Shown in pieces: positions 57,825 through 64,000 of a DNA stretch of 64,000 nucleotides. How positions within the stretch are numbered: position 1 is the stretch's first letter; each line of letters starts with the position of its first letter. Location of the stretch: the NCBI RefSeq assembly GCF_041714655.1, contig NZ_CP168219.1, positions 1,054,001-1,118,000 on the forward strand, written 5' to 3'. The notes beneath the pieces were generated by a model that saw only the letters and a list, made by a program, of their open reading frames with translations, was not told the origin of the DNA and did no database searches. Made by a program: the position numbers and the translations under genes. The stretch comes from Pseudoroseicyclus_A sp041714655. Its GTDB lineage: Bacteria > Pseudomonadota > Alphaproteobacteria > Rhodobacterales > Rhodobacteraceae.

Positions 57825-58279
57825 GCCAGGACTTTCCTGAAAAGGATCGTGGTCGGCCGGTCGAAGCCCGCATGGGAGGTCCGCCCGACCTCCTCGAACC
57901 CCAGCGCCGCGAAGGTCGCGTGGTTCTCAGTGAGCTCCACCCGCGTCTGCAGCTCCAGCGCCGGCAGGCCCAGCGCCCGCGCCCGGGCCTCCGCCTGCTG
58001 CACAAGTGCCCGGGCGAGGCCCTGGCCCCGCGCCTCCGCCGCCACGGCGAGCTTGCCGAGGTAAAGCGCGGAGGCCCTCGGCGTGAGGATCACGCAGGCG
58101 CGGACCGGCGCGCCAATGACCCAGACCTCCGCCTCCGCCGCCTGAGCTTCCAGCGCCGCGGCATCGAGCCGATGCATCGAGGAGGGCGGATCGATCCGCC
58201 CCTCCATCCCCGCGAAGGCGGCGCGGATGAGCGCCAGCACCTCGGTGAGCGCCGGATCGCCGGGGCCGAGACGCCTCAT
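57821..58279 (-). CDS. GNAT-family acetyltransferase
   Basis: A 152-residue GNAT: LYLGKLAVAAEARGQGLARALVQQAEARA includes the acetyl-CoA loop (V-x-x-x-x-R-G-x-G-x-A). The substrate is unknown. Its ATG overlaps the stop of the GFA gene (ATGA), and its stop overlaps that of the convergent enoyl-CoA hydratase gene by 4 bp. Confidence 0.9.
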   Translation of the reverse strand: MRRLGPGDPALTEVLALIRAAFAGMEGRIDPPSSMHRLDAAALEAQAAEAEVWVIGAPVRACVILTPRASALYLGKLAVAAEARGQGLARALVQQAEARARALGLPALELQTRVELTENHATFAALGFEEVGRTSHAGFDRPTTILFRKVLA

Positions 58280-58653
58280 TCCCGCGGGAGGCCATCGTGC
58301 ATCGTCAGCCAGGGGAGCCGCTCCTCGGCATGGGCATGGGCGGCCATCGCGATGCCCGAGGGGTCGTCCACCAATGCGGCCATGAAGTGGATCTCCTCCG
58401 GATAGCGATCCGAATCGTAGGCGAGATGGCTGCCGCAGGTGGGGCAGAAGTGCCAGCGCTGGCCGGGGGAGCTCTCGTAGACCTTCGGCGCGGCGCCCGT
58501 CCAGCGCCATGACCCCGCCGGGGCGGCAATATAGGCGGCGACCGGCGCGGCGGTTGCGTGCCGGCAGCTTTCGCAATGGCAATAGGCCTGCCAGTTGGCG
58601 GGCCCGTCAAAGGCGAAGGCGCAGGCGCCGCAGAGGCAATGTCCGGTCGTCAT
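58276..58653 (-). CDS. GFA-family zinc protein (DUF636)
   Basis: A 125-residue glutathione-dependent formaldehyde-activating-like protein: CLCGACAF, CHCESCRHA and FCPTCGSHLAY provide seven cysteines for two zinc sites. These proteins bind glutathione adducts or CENP-V-like ligands; precise role unknown. First gene of a two-gene unit with the GNAT gene. Confidence 0.92.
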   Translation of the reverse strand: MTTGHCLCGACAFAFDGPANWQAYCHCESCRHATAAPVAAYIAAPAGSWRWTGAAPKVYESSPGQRWHFCPTCGSHLAYDSDRYPEEIHFMAALVDDPSGIAMAAHAHAEERLPWLTMHDGLPRE

Positions 58654-58793
58654 GTGGCGATACTCCGGGCGCCGTCGGCGCCGTCAAGATGGGTCCGGCG
58701 GGAAATCGCCACCTGTGACGGAACCGATCGGCGGTCTTCCGCGCTGTTCCGGCAACCGGGCGCGCGGCGCCCCCTCAGATCGGACAGTAAATC

Positions 58794-58859
58794 ATGGCCT
58801 ATTTCTCGATTGCCCTTCTCTTCGCCTACGTCGGTGTCGCCGCGCTGGCGATGGCGTGA
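58794..58859 (+). CDS. Possible 21-residue hydrophobic peptide
   Basis: ATG 58794 opens a 21-codon frame encoding a nearly wholly hydrophobic peptide beginning MAYFSIALLFAYVG. There is no good Shine-Dalgarno site (CGGACAG is weak) and its end overlaps the convergent nucleotidyltransferase gene by 34 bp. It resembles small membrane peptides but could be chance. Confidence 0.25.
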   Translation: MAYFSIALLFAYVGVAALAMA

Positions 58860-59467
58860 CCCCTCAGCCCTGGCCAGGGCTCGACTGCGAGCTCTGGCCA
58901 GAGCGCCACGGCCCGGGCCGCCTTGGCCTCATGCGTGGCGCGGTTATCCATGACCGGATTGGGCGTCAGCCGGAAGGCGAAGATGTCCCCGAGCCCATAG
59001 GGCGCATAGATCTCGAAATCCCCTGACTCCAAGAGCTTCATGCCGACGCAATGCGTCCGGCAGGCGAAGTGGTCGATCGGCTGACGGCTGTTCCGGTAGG
59101 CGGGGCAGGGCCGGCCGAAATGCTGCTCGTACCAGAGGTGCACCCGCGCCTGATTGCGCACCTCCAGCGGCGGCTCCCCGGGGAAGCGGGCGGTGGCGGC
59201 GCGGATGACGCGATCCTCCGCCGCCCAGCTCGTGTCCGGGTCGAAATAGAAGAGGTCGATGTCCTTGACGCCGTAGAGCTCCGGCCGCCCAGTGAGGGCG
59301 TTCCACACCTGATTGTAGAGCGCGCCCGAGACGATCCACCAGTCGGGGAGGTCGAGATCCCGGGCCGCCTCGAAGGCGGCCATGAGGCGCGGGCTGGCGC
59401 GGACGATCTCCATGAGCGCGGCGCGCTGGGCGGCCTCGCCGGCGCCCTCGAGGCGGAGGTGGGTCAC
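58826..59467 (-). CDS. Nucleotidyltransferase-like protein (NTP_transf_6/COG3575)
   Basis: A 213-residue protein of the COG3575 family: WWIVSGALYNQVWNALTG, GVKDIDLFYFDPDTSWAAED (the Asp-x-Asp catalytic pair of the nucleotidyltransferase fold) and RNQARVHLWYEQHFG. The substrate is unknown. GTG start overlaps the cobN stop (GTGA), so it is translated with cobN. Confidence 0.87.
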   Translation of the reverse strand: MTHLRLEGAGEAAQRAALMEIVRASPRLMAAFEAARDLDLPDWWIVSGALYNQVWNALTGRPELYGVKDIDLFYFDPDTSWAAEDRVIRAATARFPGEPPLEVRNQARVHLWYEQHFGRPCPAYRNSRQPIDHFACRTHCVGMKLLESGDFEIYAPYGLGDIFAFRLTPNPVMDNRATHEAKAARAVALWPELAVEPWPGLRGHAIASAATPT

Positions 59468-62400
59468 AGGAGCGCCGCGATGCGGGCGCGGGCGGAGTTG
59501 GAGCGGGGCGTCCAGAGCCCGCGGTCGATGGCCTCCTGCAGGCGGCGGGCGATCTCGGCGAGGGCGGGGGCGTTGGCCTCCTCGATGAAGGCGCGGGTCG
59601 CGTCATCGGCGAGGAAGGCGGCCTCCGTCAGGTCGAAATGATGGGGCTTCACGGCGCCGGTCGTGGCCGCGAAGGCGAAGAGGTAATCGACCGTCGCCGC
59701 GATCTCGAAGGCGCCTTTGTAGCCGTGGCGCTTCACGCCCTCGATCCATTTCGGGTTCACCACCCGGGCGCGCATGACGCGGGAGATCTCCTCCTCCAGC
59801 CGCCGGATCACCGGGCGTTCTGGGCGGGAATGATCGTTGTGATAGACGGGCCGGTCGCGGCCCTGCAGCGTTGCGACGGCGGCCGCGGCGCCGCCCTCGA
59901 ACTGGTAGTAATCGTCTGAATCGAGGAGGTCGTGTTCGCGGTTGTCCTGGTTCTGGACGATGGCGTCGGTCTGTCTCAGCCGCGCCTCCAGCCCCGCCCG
60001 GTCCGGCGCGCCCTCCTGCCCGGCCTCGTAGGCGAAGCCGCCCCATTGGAGGTAGGCCTCGGCGAAATCGGCGCGGGTGGCCCAGCCGCCCTCGTCGATC
60101 AGCGCCTGAAGGCCCGCCCCATAGGCGCCGGGCTTGGCGCCGTAGACGCGAGGGCCGGGGCTTTGGCTGGCGGGGTTCTCCTCCGCCGGCTCGTCCAGCG
60201 CCTGCACCGCCTTGGCGGCGCTGCCGAAGAGCGCGATGAGCTGCGGGAAGGCGTCACGGAAGAAGCCCGATACGCGGAGCGTGACATCGACGCGGGGGCG
60301 GCCGAGGAGGCTGAGCGGCAGGATCTCGAAGCCGGTGACCCGGCGGTTCGCCGCATCCCACGTCGGCTTCACCCCCATGAGCGCGAGGCCCTGCGCGATG
60401 TCATCGCCGCCCGTGCGCATGTTCGCCGTGCCCCAGGCGGTCAGCAGCATGGCGCGCGGCCAGTCGCCATGCTCCTGGAGGTAGGTCTCGACCAGTAGTT
60501 CGGCGGAGCGGCGGCCGAGGCTGTAGGCGGTGGGCGTCGGCACGGCGCGAGCGTCGACGGAATAGAAGTTCCGGCCCGTGGGGAGGACGTCGGGGCGGCC
60601 ACGCGTGGGGGCGCCGGAAGGGCCGGGCGGGATGGCGCGGCCGTCGAGGGCGGTGAGAAGGGCGGCGGCCTCCGCCGGGCCGCAGGCGGCGATGGCGGGG
60701 GCGAGCTCGGTCTGGAGCTCTTGCAGGACGGCCTCGCTCGCCGGCCCCGGGCAGCACGTCTCGCCATCCGCGAGGGCGATGGAGAGGGCCTCCAGCCTCT
60801 CGACCGTGTCGCCGGCCGTCCGCCAGGGGCCGGGGCCGAGCGCCTCGGGGAAGGGGCCGGCCCAGGGGTCGGAGAGCGTGGTGGTGAGCGGGTCGAAACC
60901 GAGGCCGAGGTCCTCCGCCAGCGCGCGGAGGAGGGACGGCCTGTCCCCGCGGGGCAGCCGGGCGAGGGCGAGGGCGAGGTCGCGCGCCTGCGGGCCGATG
61001 GGCGACTGGCCGAAGATGTGGAGGCCATCGCGGATCTGCGCCTCCTTGATCTCGCAGAGCCAGGCGTCGAGCCGGGTGAGGTCCTCCGCCGAGGTTAGGC
61101 CGGCATCGGCGGCGATGCCGGTGGTCTCGGCGAGGGAGAGGATGTCCTTCGAGAGGCGGGCCGCGCGGGTCGGGTCGAGGCTGGCGGCCTCGTAATATTC
61201 GTCGACCAGCGCCTCGAGCTCGGCGAGGGGGCCGTAGGTCTCCGCCCGGGTCATGGGCGGGGTCAGGTGATCGAGCACCACGGCGGCGGTGCGGCGCTTG
61301 GCCTGGCTCCCCTCGCCGGGGTCGTTGACGATGAAGGGGTAGAGGTTCGGCAGGGGGCCGAGCGCGATCTCGGGCCAGCAGGTCTCGGAGAGGGCGAGCC
61401 CCTTGCCCGGCAGCCATTCGAGATTGCCGTGCTTGCCCATGTGGACGACGGCGTCGGCGCCGAAGGTGTCGCGGAGCCAGAAATGGAAGGCGAGGTAGTG
61501 GTGCGGCGGGGGGAGGTCGGGCGAGTGGTAGGTCTCGTCGGGGTCGATGTTGTAGCCGCGGGCCGGCTGGATGGCGACCACGGTCTTGCCGAAGACATGG
61601 GCGGAGAGGGCGAAGGCGGGGGCGGGAGAAGAGGAGCCTTCGGCTGCCTCCGGCGGAGGTATTTCGGGCCAGATGAAGGGATCGGAGTCCGGGGGGCCCC
61701 AGCGGGTGAGGATCTGTTCCTTGGCGGCCCAGGGGAGGGCGGCGAAGGCCTGTTTGTAGGCGGAGAGGGGATAGCGGATGCCGCCTTGCCGCTCGGCGCG
61801 GTCGGTCAGCCAGTTGGTGGGGCAGGACATCAGGGTGGCCATGAGCTCGGCGGAGGTCTCGGGCGCGCCCGTGGTGTCGTAGCCGGTACCGGCCATGAGG
61901 CGGAGCGCCTCGGTGGTGGAGGCCGGGGTGTCGAGGCCGACGCCGTTGGCGAGGCGGCCGTCTTTGTTCGGGTAGTTGGCGAGGATGAGGGCGGTGCGGC
62001 GCTCTGCCGGCGGAGTGGCGCGGAGCCGCGCCCAGGCGGCGGCGAGGCGGGCGAGGAAGGTGATGCGGTCGCCCTTCGGCCCCCAGGTGGCGATCTCGCA
62101 TTCGGTCGCCTCGTCGCGCCAGGCGGCATCCTTGAAGGCGATGGCCCGGGTGATGAGCCGGCCGTCGACCTCCGGCAGGGCGACGTTCATGGCGACATCG
62201 CGGGCGGAGAGGCCGGCGGCGGAGGCCTCCCAAGCCTCCTGGCTGCCGGCGGCGAGAATGGCCTGCAGGACGGGGGCGCCGTTGGCGGCAGGGGCGGCGA
62301 GCGGGTTGCGGCCAGTCTCGCCCGGGGCGGCGGTGGCGAAGGAGGTGAGGTTGAGGATCACCTCCGGCGGGGCCTCGGTGAAGAGGGATTGGAGCGTGGC

Positions 62401-63138
62401 GGCGGAAAGATCGTCCTTCAGCGAGGTGACGAAGACCGGGAGGGGGGCGAGGCCGGCGCGGAGGAGCGCCTTCGTCAGCCGGTCGACCGGCGCGAGGCCG
62501 CCGCCCTGGAGGATTGCGCGGTAGAAGACGATGGGAATGACGGGCGCGCCCGGCGCCCAGTGGGCGCGGAGGTCGGCGAGGGCGGGCTCCGGCTGGCCGG
62601 GCCAGTAGAGGCCGGCCTTGAGGAAGGGGCGCGCCGGCGCGGGGCGGGCGGCGCCCTGGATCATCGCCCGCGCATGGGCGAGGAAACCCGCGGCATTGGC
62701 CGGGCCGCCTTCGGTGAGGAAGGCGTGGAGGGCCGCGTAATCCTCCGGGGGCACGGTGGAGAGGGAGGCGAGCTCGGCATCGGGCTTGTCGTCGCCGGGG
62801 AGGGCGACGAAGGCGACGCCGGCCTCGGCGAGCCGGGCCGAATACTGGGCGAGCCCGTGGCTCCAGTAGGGCGCGCCGCCGAGGATACGGGCGATGACGA
62901 GGCGGGCGTGGGTGGCGCAGCTCTCGAGATGCAGATCGACGCTCATCGGATGGGCGAGATGCTGGAGGCGCATGAGGCGGAGGCCGGGCGGGGCGGGCAT
63001 CTCCGCCCGCGCCATGGCGAGGGCGGCGAGCTCGGTATCGGCGGCGGAGATCACGACGAGCTCGGCGGGGGACTGGGTGGTGTCCACCGGCTGGGAGCCG
63101 TCGGCGATCTCTCCGGGGGTGGCGGCGATCAGATGCAT
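59464..63138 (-). CDS. cobN: Aerobic cobaltochelatase subunit CobN
   Basis: A 1224-residue CobN, which with CobS and CobT inserts cobalt into hydrogenobyrinic acid a,c-diamide using ATP. Typical segments are GIQPARGYNIDPDETYHSP-like (VVAIQPARGYNIDP, about residue 520), VVHMGKHGNLEWLPGKGLALSE and MLLTAWGTANMRTGGDDIAQGL. Around residue 490 there is an unusual Pro/Glu/Ser-rich insert (PFIWPEIPPPEAAEGSSSP) that corresponds to a dispersed DNA repeat. It follows a GNAT gene and cobW on the same strand and precedes the nucleotidyltransferase gene. Confidence 0.97.
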   Translation of the reverse strand: MHLIAATPGEIADGSQPVDTTQSPAELVVISAADTELAALAMARAEMPAPPGLRLMRLQHLAHPMSVDLHLESCATHARLVIARILGGAPYWSHGLAQYSARLAEAGVAFVALPGDDKPDAELASLSTVPPEDYAALHAFLTEGGPANAAGFLAHARAMIQGAARPAPARPFLKAGLYWPGQPEPALADLRAHWAPGAPVIPIVFYRAILQGGGLAPVDRLTKALLRAGLAPLPVFVTSLKDDLSAATLQSLFTEAPPEVILNLTSFATAAPGETGRNPLAAPAANGAPVLQAILAAGSQEAWEASAAGLSARDVAMNVALPEVDGRLITRAIAFKDAAWRDEATECEIATWGPKGDRITFLARLAAAWARLRATPPAERRTALILANYPNKDGRLANGVGLDTPASTTEALRLMAGTGYDTTGAPETSAELMATLMSCPTNWLTDRAERQGGIRYPLSAYKQAFAALPWAAKEQILTRWGPPDSDPFIWPEIPPPEAAEGSSSPAPAFALSAHVFGKTVVAIQPARGYNIDPDETYHSPDLPPPHHYLAFHFWLRDTFGADAVVHMGKHGNLEWLPGKGLALSETCWPEIALGPLPNLYPFIVNDPGEGSQAKRRTAAVVLDHLTPPMTRAETYGPLAELEALVDEYYEAASLDPTRAARLSKDILSLAETTGIAADAGLTSAEDLTRLDAWLCEIKEAQIRDGLHIFGQSPIGPQARDLALALARLPRGDRPSLLRALAEDLGLGFDPLTTTLSDPWAGPFPEALGPGPWRTAGDTVERLEALSIALADGETCCPGPASEAVLQELQTELAPAIAACGPAEAAALLTALDGRAIPPGPSGAPTRGRPDVLPTGRNFYSVDARAVPTPTAYSLGRRSAELLVETYLQEHGDWPRAMLLTAWGTANMRTGGDDIAQGLALMGVKPTWDAANRRVTGFEILPLSLLGRPRVDVTLRVSGFFRDAFPQLIALFGSAAKAVQALDEPAEENPASQSPGPRVYGAKPGAYGAGLQALIDEGGWATRADFAEAYLQWGGFAYEAGQEGAPDRAGLEARLRQTDAIVQNQDNREHDLLDSDDYYQFEGGAAAAVATLQGRDRPVYHNDHSRPERPVIRRLEEEISRVMRARVVNPKWIEGVKRHGYKGAFEIAATVDYLFAFAATTGAVKPHHFDLTEAAFLADDATRAFIEEANAPALAEIARRLQEAIDRGLWTPRSNSARARIAALL
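61634..61680. repeat. Dispersed repeat copy 3, inside the cobN coding region
   Basis: The plus strand reads GAGGTATTT-CG-GGCCAGATGAA-GGG, agreeing with copy 1 at 8208-8234 in GAGGTATTT, GGCCAGATGAA and GGG (only the two bases in the middle and one inserted A differ). It is preceded by a small GCCTTCGGCTGCCTCCGGCGG stem. It is in frame and translated within CobN. Confidence 0.65.
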
Positions 63139-63154
63139 GGTGTCGGGCCGATGA

Positions 63155-63237
63155 GAGGGGGGCGCTGCCCCCCGCTCCTTGAACGGGCGCCCGCGGGGCG
63201 ACTCCCCCCGCGGGTATTTGGAGACAAGCGAGAGGGG
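63155..63237. repeat. Dispersed GC-hairpin repeat, copy 4
   Basis: GGGGGGCGCTGCCCCCC hairpin, GAACGGGCGCCCG, then CTCCCCCCGCGGGTATTTGG and AGACAAGCGAGAGGG. It lies 17 bp upstream of cobN, in the 232-bp gap to the GNAT gene, which has no other visible feature. Confidence 0.6.
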
Positions 63238-63370
63238 GCGGAGGGGCGTTGGGACCGATCGTGGGGCGCAGTGAGGCGGGCGGTTTGGGGGCCGCTGCCG
63301 CCTGCGGTTGCCTGGACATGAGCGGAGGGGACGGGCCGGAGTTGGACCCGGTCAGCGTGCAGTGCGGCGG

Positions 63371-63841
63371 TCACGAGAGGGCCTTCTCGAAGAAGAGCGA
63401 GCCGGGGCTTTCCTCGTAGGCGCCGAAGGGGCCGCAGGGCGTGAAGCCGGCGCGGGTGTAGAGCCTGTGGGCGGCGTCGAGGCCGGGGCCGGTCTCGAGG
63501 CGGAGCCAGGGGAGGCTGGCGGCGCGGGCCTCGGCCTCCAGCGTGGCGAGAAGGGCGGCGGCGACGCCCCGGCCCCGGGCGGCCTCGGCGGTGAAGAGGG
63601 ATTTCACCTCGCCATAGCCGGGGCGGAGGGCGAGGGCGCCGGTGCCGAGCGCGGTCGCCCCCTCCTCGGCGAGGAAGAAGAGGATGCCGGGCGCCGCGAG
63701 GGCGTCCAGCGATAGAAAGTGGTTCTGCTCCGGCGGGTAGAGCGCCTGCATCAGGGCGTGGCTCTGATGCAGGAGCGCGGCGGCGCCGGGCTCATGCGGG
63801 GAGGCGCGGCGGATCGTGAGCGCCGGATCGGGCGCGATCAT
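63371..63841 (-). CDS. GNAT-family acetyltransferase
   Basis: A 156-residue GNAT: EVKSLFTAEAARGRGVAAALLATLEAEAR is the acetyl-CoA motif, and TRAGFTPCGPFGAYEESPGSLFFEK matches the PA4866/YjgM-like subgroup. The substrate is unknown. Its ATG overlaps the cobW stop by 4 bp, so it is co-translated with cobalamin genes. Confidence 0.9.
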   Translation of the reverse strand: MIAPDPALTIRRASPHEPGAAALLHQSHALMQALYPPEQNHFLSLDALAAPGILFFLAEEGATALGTGALALRPGYGEVKSLFTAEAARGRGVAAALLATLEAEARAASLPWLRLETGPGLDAAHRLYTRAGFTPCGPFGAYEESPGSLFFEKALS

Positions 63842-64000
63842 GCCGGGACGGGCGCGGCGGCTGGGGCGGGGGCGGCGATGGAGGCGATGGCCGAGGTGAT
63901 GGCGGCGCGGTCGAGCCCGGCGAGGCCGATGACGACGAGGCGGCCGGCGCGGGGATCGGTGCCGAAGGGCCGGTCGAAGTAGCTCTCCACCCGCGGCCCG
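63838..64000 (-). CDS. cobW: CobW, C-terminal end (partial)
   Basis: The last 54 codons of a protein ending with GPRVESYFDRPFGTDPRAG, then RLVVIGLAGLDRAAITSAI and an Ala/Pro tail. This matches the end of CobW, a metal-chaperone GTPase of cobalamin synthesis. The rest lies beyond the right edge. Position before cobN fits the usual cobW-cobN order. Confidence 0.85.
   Translation of the reverse strand, partial: GPRVESYFDRPFGTDPRAGRLVVIGLAGLDRAAITSAIASIAAPAPAAAPVPA

Noticed and set aside
58730..58760. GGAAC near 58730 as an EcfG promoter for the small ORF at 58794
   Set aside because: No CGTT at 16 or 17 nt; the closest GTT is too far away.

Overview
The window is dense, very GC-rich chromosomal DNA of an alphaproteobacterium, most likely a member of the Rhodobacterales (Rhodobacteraceae/Paracoccaceae). 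Supporting signs are an RpoHI-type heat-shock sigma factor, the PhyR-NepR-EcfG general stress system, an RpoE-ChrR singlet-oxygen locus of the Rhodobacter type, the rpsA / ihfB / lapA / trpF / trpB order, a gene-transfer-agent type holin and endolysin inside a ccm (cytochrome c maturation) cluster, and aerobic cobalamin genes (cobN, cobW). I saw no rRNA, tRNA, CRISPR array, transposase or prophage. The left edge cuts an aminotransferase gene and the right edge cuts cobW.

Layout. 0-4.3 kb: aminotransferase and TetR regulator, a LysR regulator, and a divergent pair encoding a gamma-butyrobetaine-hydroxylase-like dioxygenase and a class II aldolase. 4.3-5.2 kb: rpoH. 5.3-10 kb: an HxlR regulator divergent from an aromatic-acid cluster (GalB-like hydratase, DoxX protein, type I extradiol dioxygenase, GalC-like aldolase, GalD-like tautomerase). 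10-11.2 kb: a PhnM-like amidohydrolase that lacks its N-terminal metal ligands. 11.3-23.1 kb: a general stress island with a Crp/Fnr regulator, several small membrane proteins, Dps, phyR, nepR-ecfG-histidine kinase-phospholipase D, and a repeat-rich PRC-barrel protein. EcfG-type promoter boxes (GGAAC-N16/17-CGTT or close variants) precede most of these transcripts.

23.2-28.7 kb: the RpoE-ChrR locus. A four-gene lipid operon and rpoE-chrR diverge from two matching promoters of the form TGATCC-N17-GTAT. 28.9-31.7 kb: a periplasmic sensor-like protein, a chemoreceptor and a DoxX protein. 31.8-39 kb: rpsA with a terminator-bearing leader, an ArsR/SRPBCC pair, ihfB, lapA, trpF, a sulfotransferase-like gene and trpB. 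39-47.2 kb: DUF2237, DUF2332, pth, a Cys-rich ORF with no visible start codon, rplY, an unknown protein, an alpha-hydroxy-acid dehydrogenase, a GGDEF-EAL protein and trpA. 47.4-52.6 kb: a low-complexity secreted protein, a candidate small RNA, a LysR regulator, an acyltransferase, murI and argC. 52.6-57 kb: ccmE, GTA-type endolysin and holin, ccmF and ccmH. 57-64 kb: enoyl-CoA hydratase, GNAT, GFA and nucleotidyltransferase genes, cobN, another GNAT gene and the end of cobW.

How the parts fit together. Three stress regulators (RpoH, EcfG, RpoE) lie within 24 kb, and two of them sit beside genes they probably control. The best candidate for an undescribed system is the ring-cleavage cluster at 5.3-10 kb. 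It carries the lower gallate pathway enzymes but a VOC-fold (type I) dioxygenase instead of the LigB-type enzyme known for gallate. Other strong leads are a short RNA with anti-Shine-Dalgarno motifs at 48.5 kb, a dispersed repeat translated in frame inside cobN, and the holin-endolysin lysis pair in the ccm cluster.
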